A DNA stretch of 64,000 bases, taken from NCBI GenBank assembly GCA_021325375.1, contig JAJPHG010000018.1, positions 124,001 to 188,000 on the forward strand. Direction: 5' to 3'. Below are positions 5,876 to 15,389 of the stretch, piece by piece. The position numbers and the translations under genes are program-made. The notes below the pieces were generated by a model that saw only the letters and a program-made list of their open reading frames with translations, ran no database searches and was not told where the DNA came from. The stretch comes from Alphaproteobacteria bacterium (GTDB lineage Bacteria > Pseudomonadota > Alphaproteobacteria > Micropepsales > Micropepsaceae). Each line of letters begins with the position of its first letter. Positions within the stretch are counted from its first letter, which is position 1.

Positions 5876-8014
5876 ATGGCGAACAAGTACTCCATGCGCA
5901 TATCGCGCCTCACGGTCGATAAGCTTGGCGTCAAGCTTTACGACCGCGCGTCTGCCGTCATCGGTGAACTCATTTCGAACTCCTACGATGCCGACGCCAC
6001 TACCGTTACGATCGATGCTCCGATGGGTCAGTATCTCGCGACGCAGGTCGGCGGCAAGGTTGTGGACAAAGGTTTGAGCGTTAGCGTCATCGACGACGGG
6101 ATCGGGATGACGCCACAAGAGTTGCAGAATTTCTACCTCATCGTCGGCAAGGAAAGACGCAACGACCCAAAACAGGGTAGCATCTCCAGAAAGTTCAAGC
6201 GCCACGTTACGGGACGCAAAGGCGTGGGTAAGCTCGCGCCCTTTGGCATATGTCGAACGATCGAAGTCATAAGCTCCGGCGGCGATCCCATCGAAGGCAA
6301 AGATGCCAACGGTAAAAAGGCGAAAGGCTACCTCACTTCACACGTCATTCTCGATTACGAGAAAATCGCGGTGGATGACGGCGACAAGAATTATGAGCCA
6401 ACCGTGGGGAAGTTGGATGGGACCGTCAGCAAAGCGAGCGGAACGACGACACGTCTAAGTGGCTTCGCCTATCGGCGGGTTCCGGACATGGATGATCTAT
6501 CGCGCCAGATAGCTCAACGCTTCGGTCTTCCGACGAAGAACTGGAGCATCGTGCTTCATGATAACACGAAAACGAAAGGTTCCGCGGGCTACGAGGCGAA
6601 GGTCGGTGACTTCAAGATCGACACGATGCCCAACACCAAGATCGTATTTTCCGGTCCTGACAACACGTTCCGAAACGGTGCCGCATCGTCCAAATATCAC
6701 GTCATAGGGCCTGATGGCGAAGCCATCGATGATTTAACAGCCGGGTTCTTCCATGAAGGCCAGTTCTATCCCGTTCGCGGATGGGTTGGTTACTCCAAGG
6801 TTCCCTACAAGGACGACCTGATGGCCGGCATCCGCATCTATTGTCGTGGAAAGATCGCGGCCCAAACGACCGTTTTTGGGCGCAAGGCCGGTTTCACGGG
6901 CGAGCACAACGTCCGGTCCTATCTCGTTGGTCAATTGGACGCCGATTGGCTAGACGAGAAAGAAGACCTCATTCAAACGGATCGAAGGGACCTGCTTTGG
7001 TCCGACGAGGTTGCCACCGCGTTCGAACAGTGGGGACAGAAAATCGTCGCGCGCATTGGTACGTTGGCACGCGATCCGATGCGGAAGACGGCAATCGATA
7101 AATTCTTCGAACTCGGTAAGGTGGAGAAGCGCGTAGCCGCAGAATTTCCCGGAATCGAACAGAAGACCATCCGCGATCAAGCCATTGAGGTGGCGCGTAC
7201 CCTTGGAAGGGCGATATCTCCGGGTGATCTTGATGACGAAGCAGTCGTGGAAGACTTCGTACAGCTCACGCTGCTGTTAGCGCCGCACATCACGCTCGAT
7301 GAAATGTTGCGCGCGGCCGCCGGCGACGCGGCAACACCTCTGGCGGCAATTTCGAATATTCTTCGCACCGCTCGGTTGGCCGAGCTCGCCTCTTTCGGCC
7401 GGATTGCCGAAGATCGTATTCGCGTGATCGAGAAGCTTGAACAACTCAAGGACGATGACGAGACTAACGAAGACGAATTCCAGCGGTTGATTGAAGAGGC
7501 GCCATGGCTAGTCAACCCGCAGTGGGCGCCTGTCTCCGCGAACACATCTCTAAATACGCTCCGGCGTGAGTTTGAAAAATTCTACAAAAAAAACACCGGA
7601 AAGGACATTTATCTTGGCGAATTCATCGCCGGGAAGAAACGTCCCGACTTCGTCCTTTCGAGTCAGGATACTTACCTCCAAATCATCGAAATCAAAAAAC
7701 CGCATCACAAAATCACAAACGCCGAAATGGACCGAATTATCGTCTACGACGAGCAATTCGAGGCATTTCTGGACGATCCCAAGCACGCCGAGTTCAAGGC
7801 TTTGGTGCCTGGCTACAAAATTACGCTCGTTGCGGATGGCCTTTCTCTGACCGGAGCGCAGAAAAAATCCTACGACGCGATGAAGAAGGACGGGAAGCTA
7901 GATCACATTGCGTGGCGATCGTTCCTTATGCGCACACGAAAGATGCATCGCGCGTTTCTGGACGAAGCAGAGCGTCAAAAGTCAATCGCGCGTGATATTG
8001 GGAAGACGCCGTGA
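5876..8014 (+). CDS. GHKL ATPase fused to a predicted PD-(D/E)xK (Shedu/DUF4263-like) nuclease
   Basis: A 712-residue protein. The N-terminal GHKL ATPase domain shows the N box ELISNSYDAD (Glu31, Asn35), DDGIGM at 73-78 and the lid motif GRKGVGKLAPFG at 113-124. This is the fold of Hsp90, MutL and MORC. The C-terminus has EEAPWL followed by RPDF (Asp591) and IEIKK (Glu605, Lys607), the spacing of a PD-(D/E)xK nuclease as in DUF4263. AAGGAGG precedes the ATG. The stop overlaps the methyltransferase start as GTGA, so the two are coupled. It is related to the protein at 9765. An ATP-driven DNA-sensing or restriction role is inferred from context. Confidence 0.82.
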   Translation: MANKYSMRISRLTVDKLGVKLYDRASAVIGELISNSYDADATTVTIDAPMGQYLATQVGGKVVDKGLSVSVIDDGIGMTPQELQNFYLIVGKERRNDPKQGSISRKFKRHVTGRKGVGKLAPFGICRTIEVISSGGDPIEGKDANGKKAKGYLTSHVILDYEKIAVDDGDKNYEPTVGKLDGTVSKASGTTTRLSGFAYRRVPDMDDLSRQIAQRFGLPTKNWSIVLHDNTKTKGSAGYEAKVGDFKIDTMPNTKIVFSGPDNTFRNGAASSKYHVIGPDGEAIDDLTAGFFHEGQFYPVRGWVGYSKVPYKDDLMAGIRIYCRGKIAAQTTVFGRKAGFTGEHNVRSYLVGQLDADWLDEKEDLIQTDRRDLLWSDEVATAFEQWGQKIVARIGTLARDPMRKTAIDKFFELGKVEKRVAAEFPGIEQKTIRDQAIEVARTLGRAISPGDLDDEAVVEDFVQLTLLLAPHITLDEMLRAAAGDAATPLAAISNILRTARLAELASFGRIAEDRIRVIEKLEQLKDDDETNEDEFQRLIEEAPWLVNPQWAPVSANTSLNTLRREFEKFYKKNTGKDIYLGEFIAGKKRPDFVLSSQDTYLQIIEIKKPHHKITNAEMDRIIVYDEQFEAFLDDPKHAEFKALVPGYKITLVADGLSLTGAQKKSYDAMKKDGKLDHIAWRSFLMRTRKMHRAFLDEAERQKSIARDIGKTP

Positions 8015-9141
8015 CCGATTTCACGGCCATAGATTTGTTCGCTGGCGGCGGCGGACTGACCGTCGGCCTCAAAAGTGCTGGTTTCTTTGTGGAAGCCGCC
8101 GTCGAAGTCGACTCCAGTGCGTACGAGACTTACGTAGCAAACCATCCAGACGTACGAGCGTACAAACAAGATATTCGCACGGTTTCTGGGCGTGATCTCC
8201 TTGCGCATGGTCAAACGAAGCGCATCGATCTCGTAAGCGGATGCCCACCTTGTCAGGGGTTTACGAGTCTTACCGCGAAATACAAAAAAAATGACCCCCG
8301 GAACGCACTTATAAACGACATGCTGCGCATCATTCGAGAGTTGCGCCCGCGAGCCGTAATGATGGAGAACGTTCCAGGTCTACTAAAAAGAGGAAAGCGC
8401 CGGTTTCAGAAATTCGTTCGCGAACTGGAGGCGGCTGGTTACATAATTCGATATGGTATCTTGCAGGCTGCCGATTTCGGCGTCCCGCAATACCGACGAC
8501 GCCTCGTCTTACTTGCTGGTCTAGGTTTCGAGATTCCCTTGCCTACGCCTACGCATTCTAGGAACGGCGGGGATGGATTGCGCAAATATAAGACCGTGAA
8601 GGATGCGATCGGAGGAATGAAGAAGCCTGTGCGGTACGCAGACCTTCGCGCAAAGAAAGTTTCGCCGAAGAATACGGATTGGCACATCGTTAGGACGATG
8701 ACGCCTGAAAACGAAGCTCGCATGCGAGCGGCCCGTGTTGGCCGACAGTGGTGGAAAATTCCTTCGAAGCTTAGACCCAATTGCCATAAAGGGCGAGAGT
8801 ATAGGGGATTTGGTAGTGTCTATGGACGAATGCGTTGGGCAGACGCATCGCCTACCATCACTGGCGGCTGCACGACATTCAGCAAGGGGCGCTTCGGGCA
8901 TCCCCAAGCTCATCGGACGATTTCGGTGAGGGAGGCGGCGATGCTCCAAACGTTCCCGAAAAACTATGTGTTCGATACGGGAAGTATTGAGGATGCGTGT
9001 AATATAATAGGCAACGCTCTTCCTTGTATGTTGGCCGAAGTTCTAGCGCGGCAGTGTCGGAAACTCATAGCCGAGCAGCCCAATCCCGGCGCACCGAGGA
9101 CGAAGTCGATAAAAGGCAGGAAACGTGCCCACCGCACATAG
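8011..9141 (+). CDS. DNA (cytosine-5) methyltransferase
   Basis: A 376-residue C5 cytosine methyltransferase that transfers a methyl group from SAM to cytosine in a specific DNA site. Visible motifs in order are DLFAGGGGL (motif I), GCPPCQGF with catalytic Cys81 (IV), ENVPG (VI), QYRRRLVLL (VIII), a target recognition region around residues 190-290, REAAMLQTFP (IX) and GNALP (X). The GTG start overlaps the stop of the GHKL ATPase gene. The vsr start lies within its last 17 nt. It is the modification half of a restriction-modification-like operon. The target sequence cannot be read from the protein. Confidence 0.95.
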   Translation: MTDFTAIDLFAGGGGLTVGLKSAGFFVEAAVEVDSSAYETYVANHPDVRAYKQDIRTVSGRDLLAHGQTKRIDLVSGCPPCQGFTSLTAKYKKNDPRNALINDMLRIIRELRPRAVMMENVPGLLKRGKRRFQKFVRELEAAGYIIRYGILQAADFGVPQYRRRLVLLAGLGFEIPLPTPTHSRNGGDGLRKYKTVKDAIGGMKKPVRYADLRAKKVSPKNTDWHIVRTMTPENEARMRAARVGRQWWKIPSKLRPNCHKGREYRGFGSVYGRMRWADASPTITGGCTTFSKGRFGHPQAHRTISVREAAMLQTFPKNYVFDTGSIEDACNIIGNALPCMLAEVLARQCRKLIAEQPNPGAPRTKSIKGRKRAHRT

Positions 9142-9541
9142 ACGGCGGTCGAGACATGGGCCGCGCATGTCGAAGGTTCGGCAGAAGGACACTGCTCCGG
9201 AATTGATCGTTAGACGTCTGGCGCATTCCATGGGATTGCGCTTCCGGCTGCATCGCCGCGATCTTCCAGGAAGCCCGGACCTCGTTTTTTCTTCCCGCCG
9301 AGCCGTCGTATTCGTTCACGGTTGTTTCTGGCATCGCCATGCCAACTGTAAGCGTGCATCCATGCCGAAGACGCGCCTGCAATTCTGGCAAGAGAAATTC
9401 GACCGAAATGTAGAAAGGGATCATAGGGTCGAACGAGCGCTACGGCGAGCGGGATGGCGCGTCGCGGTGATTTGGGAATGCCAAACCAAGAAGCCAGAAG
9501 TCGTCCGCCGAAAGATCAAACGATTGACAACGCCAATCTAG
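9125..9541 (+). CDS. vsr: Very short patch repair endonuclease Vsr
   Basis: Vsr nicks DNA at T:G mismatches formed when 5-methylcytosine deaminates, and usually accompanies a C5 methyltransferase. The 138-residue frame shows RDLPGSPDLVF with catalytic Asp52, VFVHGCFWHRH with candidate metal-site residues, and VIWECQ near the end. The GTG start at 9125 overlaps the methyltransferase by 17 nt; an internal ATG at 9167 is an alternative. It supports the reading that the upstream enzyme is a true C5 methyltransferase. In some systems a Vsr-like protein acts as the restriction nuclease, which cannot be excluded here. Confidence 0.92.
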   Translation: MPTAHRRRSRHGPRMSKVRQKDTAPELIVRRLAHSMGLRFRLHRRDLPGSPDLVFSSRRAVVFVHGCFWHRHANCKRASMPKTRLQFWQEKFDRNVERDHRVERALRRAGWRVAVIWECQTKKPEVVRRKIKRLTTPI

Positions 9542-9764
9542 CAGAGCGCCCTTACGGTCGTCGCATCTCGCCAAAATTGCTTCCAGAATGTTCGTCAGGG
9601 TACGCATACATGTCGGCCAGTAGCGGGCTAGTCGAACGGGCTGGACAAGCCTGACCAATGCATCCTATCGATTAGCGGTATGGTATTTTCTACCAATAGG
9701 TGAAAAGTCGGCCCGTCCGTCGCAAACTACTCCAATCACGCCCTTACCAGCTAAGGAGCATATC

Positions 9765-11753
9765 ATGGTCAAGCGTCGTGCGGCTGTCGCATCTAAGCAG
9801 CAGAAAGTTCTCCTGCCGGGCCGCGACCCAAAGGAATTGGTCCTCACTTATGCCGGCAACATCATCAAGCATCTTGGCGTCCAGATGTATGCCGGCCGGC
9901 CCGTTCCTGCCATCGCAGAGCTAATTTCCAACTCCTGGGATGCCGACGCCAAAACCGTAGACGTTCGTGTTCCGATGGGCGAGCCATGGGACCCGAGAAA
10001 TCCCGAGCACATCATTCAAGTTGTGGACGACGGCAACGGAATGACATGGGACATGATACGCGACGCGTATCTAGATGTTGGTCGCGACAAACGAGAGGCC
10101 GACAACACCGACAAATCGCCGGGTGGGCGCTTGTTGCAGGGAAGAAAGGGCATCGGAAAACTGGCCGGTTTCGGTGTCGCCGATGTCCTCGAGGTGCAGA
10201 CGGTATACAAAGACTCTGATCGAGCGGTCCGCGAAAAGACCCTGATTTGGTTCAAGCTCGACCTATTAAAATTGAAAGCGATCGAACGGCGACCGGCACC
10301 GGCGGACGTCATCTTTGCGGGTCCGATCAGCAAGGCTCCTCGGGGTACTCGGACCAGGAAGGGTACGACCATAATTCTGCGCAAGTTGCATGCGCGAAAG
10401 GCACAGAATGCCGACCTATTTCACCACAGCATGGCCGAGCGCTTTCTATTCATCGGTCCGAAATTTCGCGTTCGACTCAACAACGAGGATCTACGTCCGG
10501 AAGACATCCAGCTTCAGTGGCGTTGGCCTAAGAAGAAGGGGTGGATCAAAGACGAAGTGCCTGGCTGTGGACCGGTTCAGTACTGGATTGGCTTCACACC
10601 AACGCCCAGAAAGCAAAACGAAGGTCAGCTAAGCGGCATTCTCATCTATACGAGAAAGAAAATCTCGCAGGAAGCAATGGTCTTCGATATAAGCGGCGGC
10701 GTTACTGGGCAACACGGACTGCGCTACCTCGTTGGTATGGTGAGGGCGGAATGGCTCGATGCGGGGATTCACGAAACCGACTTCATCGCCACGCCGCGTG
10801 ATTCTATAGCGTGGGAGAGTCCGCAAGGTGTCGCGTTCAAGGAATGGGGCCAACAGCTAGTCAAGAAACACCTCGCGGAATGGGCAAAACTTCGCGCCAA
10901 ACTGCGTGAGAAGCACATCAAGGAAATGAGCCCGGCGATCGCCGCTCGCATAAGCCAATTAGCGCCTTCGTATCGGGACGTAGCGCTTCAGTTCGTTGAT
11001 AAGTTCAAATCGCTCGAAATGGAGCCCGGCGAGTTTGAAGACATACTTTCGTGGTTCTTAGATGCGTTAGAGAACGCCACGCTGCGAAGTATTCTTCAAA
11101 AGCTGCGGGATTCGGACGTGCGTGATTTGGGAGAGCTAGACGATCTTCTCTCAAAAATGGAAATTCGTACGGCAGTCACGCTTCTGCAAATCATCGAAAG
11201 TAATTTGGCCGCGATCGAGACGCTCGAAAGAATGCACCACCAAGACGCGAAGGAACGGGGCGTGCTTTCTAAGCATCTAGAAGGCAATCCTTGGCTCATC
11301 GACACCACTTGGATGCTCAACAAAGCGGAAGGCCGCGTGGCGACCTGGATTGAGAGTGAATTTGGGAAAAAAATGAAAAGGAAAAAGCGATCGGGAGATG
11401 ACGATCGCGCCGATTTTTTCTGTGTGGCGGTTGGCGGAACGCTTCACATTGTTGAAATTAAGCGCGGAGCATTCGTCGCCAAGCTCGCCGACATCGTTCA
11501 GGCTAACAAGTACCGCGACTATGTCCTCAAACGGTTTGAAGAAATTACAGACAGAAAGGCGATAAAATACTCTCAGGTCCAGAGTCACCTTATCGCTGCA
11601 AGGTTGCATGAAGATGCCATATCTACGGCGGAGTCGTTGGAAAATACAGGCAAGGTGTTCTTCACTCCATGGGACGATCTCATCGAACGGGCTAAGCATA
11701 GCCACCATCAGTTTCGGGACGCACTTCAGAAGCGAGCCTCCGAAATTGCCTGA
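9765..11753 (+). CDS. Second GHKL ATPase fused to a predicted PD-(D/E)xK nuclease
   Basis: A 662-residue relative of the protein at 5876. GHKL motifs are AELISNSWDADAKTV (Glu52, Asn56), DDGNGM at 88-93 and GRKGIGKLAGFG at 126-137. The C-terminal half is helical and contains LEGNPWL, then RADF (Asp550) and VEIKR (Glu564, Lys566). The Asp-to-Glu spacing of 14 residues is the same as in the first protein. AAGGAG lies 7 nt before the ATG. A 223-bp gap separates it from vsr, so it may have its own promoter. Two non-identical ATPase-nucleases in one locus suggests a heteromeric machine; that is inference. Confidence 0.8.
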   Translation: MVKRRAAVASKQQKVLLPGRDPKELVLTYAGNIIKHLGVQMYAGRPVPAIAELISNSWDADAKTVDVRVPMGEPWDPRNPEHIIQVVDDGNGMTWDMIRDAYLDVGRDKREADNTDKSPGGRLLQGRKGIGKLAGFGVADVLEVQTVYKDSDRAVREKTLIWFKLDLLKLKAIERRPAPADVIFAGPISKAPRGTRTRKGTTIILRKLHARKAQNADLFHHSMAERFLFIGPKFRVRLNNEDLRPEDIQLQWRWPKKKGWIKDEVPGCGPVQYWIGFTPTPRKQNEGQLSGILIYTRKKISQEAMVFDISGGVTGQHGLRYLVGMVRAEWLDAGIHETDFIATPRDSIAWESPQGVAFKEWGQQLVKKHLAEWAKLRAKLREKHIKEMSPAIAARISQLAPSYRDVALQFVDKFKSLEMEPGEFEDILSWFLDALENATLRSILQKLRDSDVRDLGELDDLLSKMEIRTAVTLLQIIESNLAAIETLERMHHQDAKERGVLSKHLEGNPWLIDTTWMLNKAEGRVATWIESEFGKKMKRKKRSGDDDRADFFCVAVGGTLHIVEIKRGAFVAKLADIVQANKYRDYVLKRFEEITDRKAIKYSQVQSHLIAARLHEDAISTAESLENTGKVFFTPWDDLIERAKHSHHQFRDALQKRASEIA

Positions 11754-12549
11754 TTTGATCTCACGAGCCTGTCGGAGCGCGCCCCTTCGGGCCGGGCTCT
11801 ATGCGTCCGCTTTCGCTGCGCTACGGCGCGACGCACCGAACCCCTGCTACGCCGAGGCTACGCAGGGTTTCGGCCCATGCGGGTGACGATCCCTCGCGCA
11901 AGGGAGATCGAGAGCGCCAGCGATCGCACTCGGTCCCGCCGCATCCGCCTCCGCCGAGGCTTCGGCGGACAAGTCGCGGCTCCTGCGGGTGCGCCGCTTC
12001 GCGCGCCTTTCGGCGTCGCTGGCGCTCGACGGCGCTTCCCGACCGCGCTGCCGCACGGTCTCTTGGCAGCCTAGCTCGGTGCGCGCGCGGCTGAAGCCGC
12101 ACAACGCCTCTCGCCTTTGTTAGTCGGCTGGTTGAAGGAAGTCGCTAAGGGGCTCCGCCCCTCGCGCGCGGAAGGGTGCCCGCACGTCCCGCGCGGCTGC
12201 GGCCGCGTCTCCCCGTTCTTCCTCCGCTTCCACCTGCGCTGACGCTTCGGCGGACGAGCCGCTCCGTGCAGAACGGGTGATCCCCCTCCCGGCCTTCGCC
12301 CTTCCCCTTGCTAACCCCGGTCTCGCCGACGGGCAGAGGTTCACACGCGCGCGCTGCGCTGGAACCCCGAACCAAAGGGAGAGGCAGGCTGAACGAACGC
12401 ACAAACGCACGGGATAGGTATTTCTACGAACTATCAAAACCCCGACTATTGATTTATGGCCGGGTCTTCGATTCTGTAAGAGTCGGAGTGATTCGCCTGT
12501 TGCAGGAGACCTAGCCCCGCACGGCGACAACGCATCGGGCAGATACCGC
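11754..12549. other. Gene-free, GC-rich, hairpin-dense stretch
   Basis: About 800 bp without a credible gene; frames here have no family features. It abruptly returns to high GC after the AT-richer ATPase gene. It holds many short dyads such as CCGCCGA/TCGGCGG near 11950-11970 and AGGGGC/GCCCCT near 12150, and the decamer CTTCGGCGGA recurs near 11960 and 12250. It could be decayed coding DNA or an untranslated regulatory block. Confidence 0.5.
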
Positions 12550-13455
12550 GTGGCGTATTCTCAGGGAAAGAAGCGGCGTAAGCCGGTTCGACAGAACATC
12601 GCCACGAGGATTGAGCAAGCCGAAATCCGCCCCGAGGACACCACATCTCTTCTGCGGACGCTTTCTGGCATTGTTGCCAGTCGCATGTCCGGCAATGCAA
12701 AGCTCGCACAAATCCAGTCCCTAGTCGCTGAACTCGAAAAACCTCAAACAGCGCCCAAGACCGCAGATCATCCCGGTACGGACGACCATCCAGTCAGGTC
12801 TTTACAAGGAAAAATTGAACGGGAATTCAATCGGATAACTGATGAATCTCCGAATTCCGTTGCTGCAAGTATTTCCGACAGGCAAAATGAGGGCGCACAT
12901 AGTGACTCCGTTTTTTTTGGCACCGTGGATATTACACAATTAGATACGCTTCTATCGAATGCGGGCATGAAATCGAAACGGGTTCGCGCTGAGTTCGCAC
13001 GCTCTGTCGGCATGATCGCCAGTCGCATCGTCACCGGTGAGAACATTGAGACGACGCTGGCCGAACTAAAGCGGGTTGCCGCGAGAGCGGCGGCGAGCGA
13101 TTTTCCTCCGTTGCCCAGAAAAGCGCCGTACCTATACGCGGATCGGCCGGAGCATATGCGTACAAGGAGCGGCGACGACATTATCTCATATCTCAGAGAC
13201 CCCAATGGTTGGGGGCCGTGGACATCACGCGGACTTTTATCCCGCCCGGAGCTGGGGCGTTACGATCCCCAAGCCCTCACCAGTCTCAAGATGTGGTTGC
13301 ACAAAAATGGTGGAAAATTACCCGCTGGCCTCGATATCCCTACAAAGAGTGAGGTCATAGACAGAATGGTGGCTTCTGGCGCTGTTCCGGCACCTGTTGC
13401 GCCGAAGGTTTGGCGCACAATAGCCCGGCGCGAGCAAAGGGCAGCGAGGCGATAG
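12550..13455 (+). CDS. Hypothetical protein
   Basis: A 301-residue frame from a GTG start; no strong ribosome binding site is seen, so the start is uncertain. The N-terminus is basic (QGKKRRKPVR), followed by a helical region, a low-complexity linker near residues 70-100, and a C-terminal half containing DDIISYLRDPNGWGPWTSRGLLSRPEL. No family is recognised. Composition and codon use match the preceding lower-GC cargo, so it probably arrived with it. Confidence 0.6.
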   Translation: MAYSQGKKRRKPVRQNIATRIEQAEIRPEDTTSLLRTLSGIVASRMSGNAKLAQIQSLVAELEKPQTAPKTADHPGTDDHPVRSLQGKIEREFNRITDESPNSVAASISDRQNEGAHSDSVFFGTVDITQLDTLLSNAGMKSKRVRAEFARSVGMIASRIVTGENIETTLAELKRVAARAAASDFPPLPRKAPYLYADRPEHMRTRSGDDIISYLRDPNGWGPWTSRGLLSRPELGRYDPQALTSLKMWLHKNGGKLPAGLDIPTKSEVIDRMVASGAVPAPVAPKVWRTIARREQRAARR

Positions 13456-13580
13456 CGCAGATACAATCCGTCAGTGCGACTTTAGATTATATTTAGGATT
13501 CTGTGGCAGCCTTCTCGTACCGGTCATGTGCTAACTCGACAATCGTTGCCGAGTGGCGCGACCGGCCTAGGGCAAGCGCC

Positions 13581-13931
13581 ATGGGTATTTTTGAAAGACT
13601 GTTTCGCTTTGCAAAGTTCGCAGGCGCAGCTAAGCCGTTAGCCCACACCGCTCCGCAAACTTCAACGCCGCTGCCGCACAATCACCGCCCCGGCTGGAGC
13701 GGCGGTCTCTTTGGAATCGTTCTGTGGCTTCTCGATGTTAAGGAAGGTTTGGCCTGTATCCGAGAACCCTACCGCTACTGCCAGAGTCTCGGGGACGTAT
13801 TCAATACCACGTTGGATTTATCCATGGTCACGTTCGCCGGTGTCGTAGTTTGGTTGGTGGTGGTCGTGTGTAGCACAATCGTGTTGATCATATTTCTCCG
13901 CGGAAAGCTGAAGTTTCCGATTTCGGATTGA
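13581..13931 (+). CDS. Hypothetical membrane protein
   Basis: A 116-residue frame from the ATG at 13581; a GTG at 13503 would extend it by 26 residues that look unlike a protein start. A hydrophobic stretch GGLFGIVLWLL lies at about 48-58, and a strong transmembrane helix of Val/Ile/Leu residues lies near the C-terminus, followed by a basic tail (RGKLKFPI). No homology is recognised. Orientation suggests it belongs with the gene at 12550. Confidence 0.5.
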   Translation: MGIFERLFRFAKFAGAAKPLAHTAPQTSTPLPHNHRPGWSGGLFGIVLWLLDVKEGLACIREPYRYCQSLGDVFNTTLDLSMVTFAGVVVWLVVVVCSTIVLIIFLRGKLKFPISD

Positions 13932-14304
13932 GTCATCCCTGCCACGACGCACACCAACCACTCCATTAAAGACGATAGCGAATCGACCATCCCCGTCCGC
14001 GTTTCACGCCAGTCTCCCTTTGCACTCTTTCTTCCGTTCTGCATGCCAGAATTTTGGGCGCGCAAGGTCTGCGGCTTTTGACGCTCCTCCCTTTCGCCGT
14101 TCAAACAGCCACGCAAACGGCCTCCGAATTGATGCGCAGTTCTGCATGCGCGTGCGCCGCCGTCAAAACCGAACGCGGGCCCGTCCTTCGGACACCCATT
14201 ACGGCATAGCCTCCGGCTTTTTGACCGCGCCGCTTGTTCGCGCATGCGGTCGAACCGCATCGAGGCCGCGATAAGCATGGCTTCACAGACGAAAGGAAAC
14301 GAAC
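13932..14304. other. Intergenic stretch, no gene seen
   Basis: About 370 bp with no convincing frame on either strand. The last bases give AAAGGAAACGAAC just before the ATG at 14305, a usable ribosome binding site, so the stretch probably contains the promoter and leader of that small gene. Confidence 0.45.
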
Positions 14305-14517
14305 ATGAGCAACAAGCAAACCGCCAAGACCCTTCCCGCATTCCGCGTCTACAGCGTCGCGAGGAACGGCGAGAAGAAAGCAAGCTGGGCCGAGATCGGC
14401 GCAGCGTGGCGTCACAAGGACGGCAAAGGCTTCAACCTTCAGTTCGCGGCGCGTCCGCTCGAAGGCGCGGCAATCGTCCTTCGCACGGTCGAGCCGAAGA
14501 AGGCGGGCGCTCTTTGA
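14305..14517 (+). CDS. Small conserved mobile-element protein
   Basis: A 70-residue soluble protein with AFRVYSVARNGEKKASWAEIGAAWRHKDGKGFNLQFAARPLEGAAIVLR. The pattern W-x-E-I-G-A-A-W-x-H-K-D-G-K-G-F followed by a V-L-R end is one I associate with small proteins common on alphaproteobacterial plasmids and islands, but I know no function for it. A good ribosome binding site precedes the ATG. Confidence 0.6.
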   Translation: MSNKQTAKTLPAFRVYSVARNGEKKASWAEIGAAWRHKDGKGFNLQFAARPLEGAAIVLRTVEPKKAGAL

Positions 14518-14706
14518 GCGCCTTACCTTCGCAGCAGGCTCGCGTGATCGTTACCCGGACGGTCACGCGGGTCCGTGCGCGTCACGGTCCGGCATCGCGG
14601 AAAGCCGCGCCTATCATCGCGCCGTGGGCCAATTCGCTACGCCGCAACATCGGCCGATTGCATACAATTGTCCTCATCTCGACGAATCGAGTGGGTAGCG
14701 CTATCG

Positions 14707-14733
14707 GTGAACAGAATGCTGTATTCTGTTCAC
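14707..14733 (+). repeat. 27-bp recombination-site-like palindrome, copy 1
   Basis: The perfect 11-bp arms GTGAACAGAAT and ATTCTGTTCAC flank a 5-bp centre GCTGT. It lies 65 bp upstream of a small tyrosine recombinase gene. A second copy in opposite orientation is at 16310-16336. The 11+5+11 layout resembles sites used by tyrosine recombinases; an operator is the alternative. Confidence 0.65.
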
Positions 14734-14798
14734 TCGTTCTTCCCCGCGTCAATGGCCTCTGCTCGCTTTTTTTAGCGAGACGAACGAGGTGCTTGCCA

Positions 14799-15389
14799 AT
14801 GACGCAATCGCTATTCGACCAAACCGGAAGCCGTAAATACCTTGTCGCTCGCGAAAGGCTCTCGTTTGTTTCCGCCGCCGTAGCCGAAGGCGGAACTGTT
14901 GGCGCGTTTTGCCTGACGCTCGCTTTCACTGGGGCGAGGATATCCGAGGTATTGGCTCTCCGCGCAGAAAGCATAGACGCGAGCAACGAGGCCATTGTGT
15001 TCGAGACGCTCAAACAGCGGAAGCGTGGGGTGTTCCGCGCGGTTCCCGTACCTCGGCGATTAGTGGATTTGGTATTGAGAGCAACGCAAGGATCAGGGCG
15101 TAGATCGCGCTCGCGTTTTTGGCCGTGGGGCCGCACGATGGCTTGGAAGCATGTTAAGCGGGTCATGAAAAGCGCCGGAATTGCCGATAGCCTATGCAAG
15201 CCGAAAGCGCTTCGACATGGCTTCGCTATAGACGCGGGTCAAAATGGTGTGTCGCTTAATATCGTACAACGATGGATGGGACACGCCCGATTGGAAACCA
15301 CAGCGATCTATGCTGGTGCCATCGGCGAGGAAGAGCGGGCGCTCGCACGACGGACATGGAGGGCTTTGCAAGGCGCGCTGCGGAACTAG
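14799..15389 (+). CDS. Small tyrosine recombinase
   Basis: A 196-residue recombinase consisting almost only of the catalytic domain, as in FimB/FimE-type invertases. Catalytic residues are all visible: Arg47 in TGARISE, Lys75, Arg139 and His140 in KALRHGF, His162 in WMGHARLETT and Tyr171 in AIYAGA. The frame stays open far upstream, but the sequence before the ATG at 14799 has no protein character and contains the 27-bp site. The gene ends within the 3' end of the HNH gene on the other strand. Confidence 0.85.
   Translation: MTQSLFDQTGSRKYLVARERLSFVSAAVAEGGTVGAFCLTLAFTGARISEVLALRAESIDASNEAIVFETLKQRKRGVFRAVPVPRRLVDLVLRATQGSGRRSRSRFWPWGRTMAWKHVKRVMKSAGIADSLCKPKALRHGFAIDAGQNGVSLNIVQRWMGHARLETTAIYAGAIGEEERALARRTWRALQGALRN

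Noticed and set aside
14244-14798. N-terminal extension of the small recombinase
   Set aside because: The frame is open, but it overlaps the small gene at 14305 in another frame and the 27-bp site, and its sequence lacks protein features.
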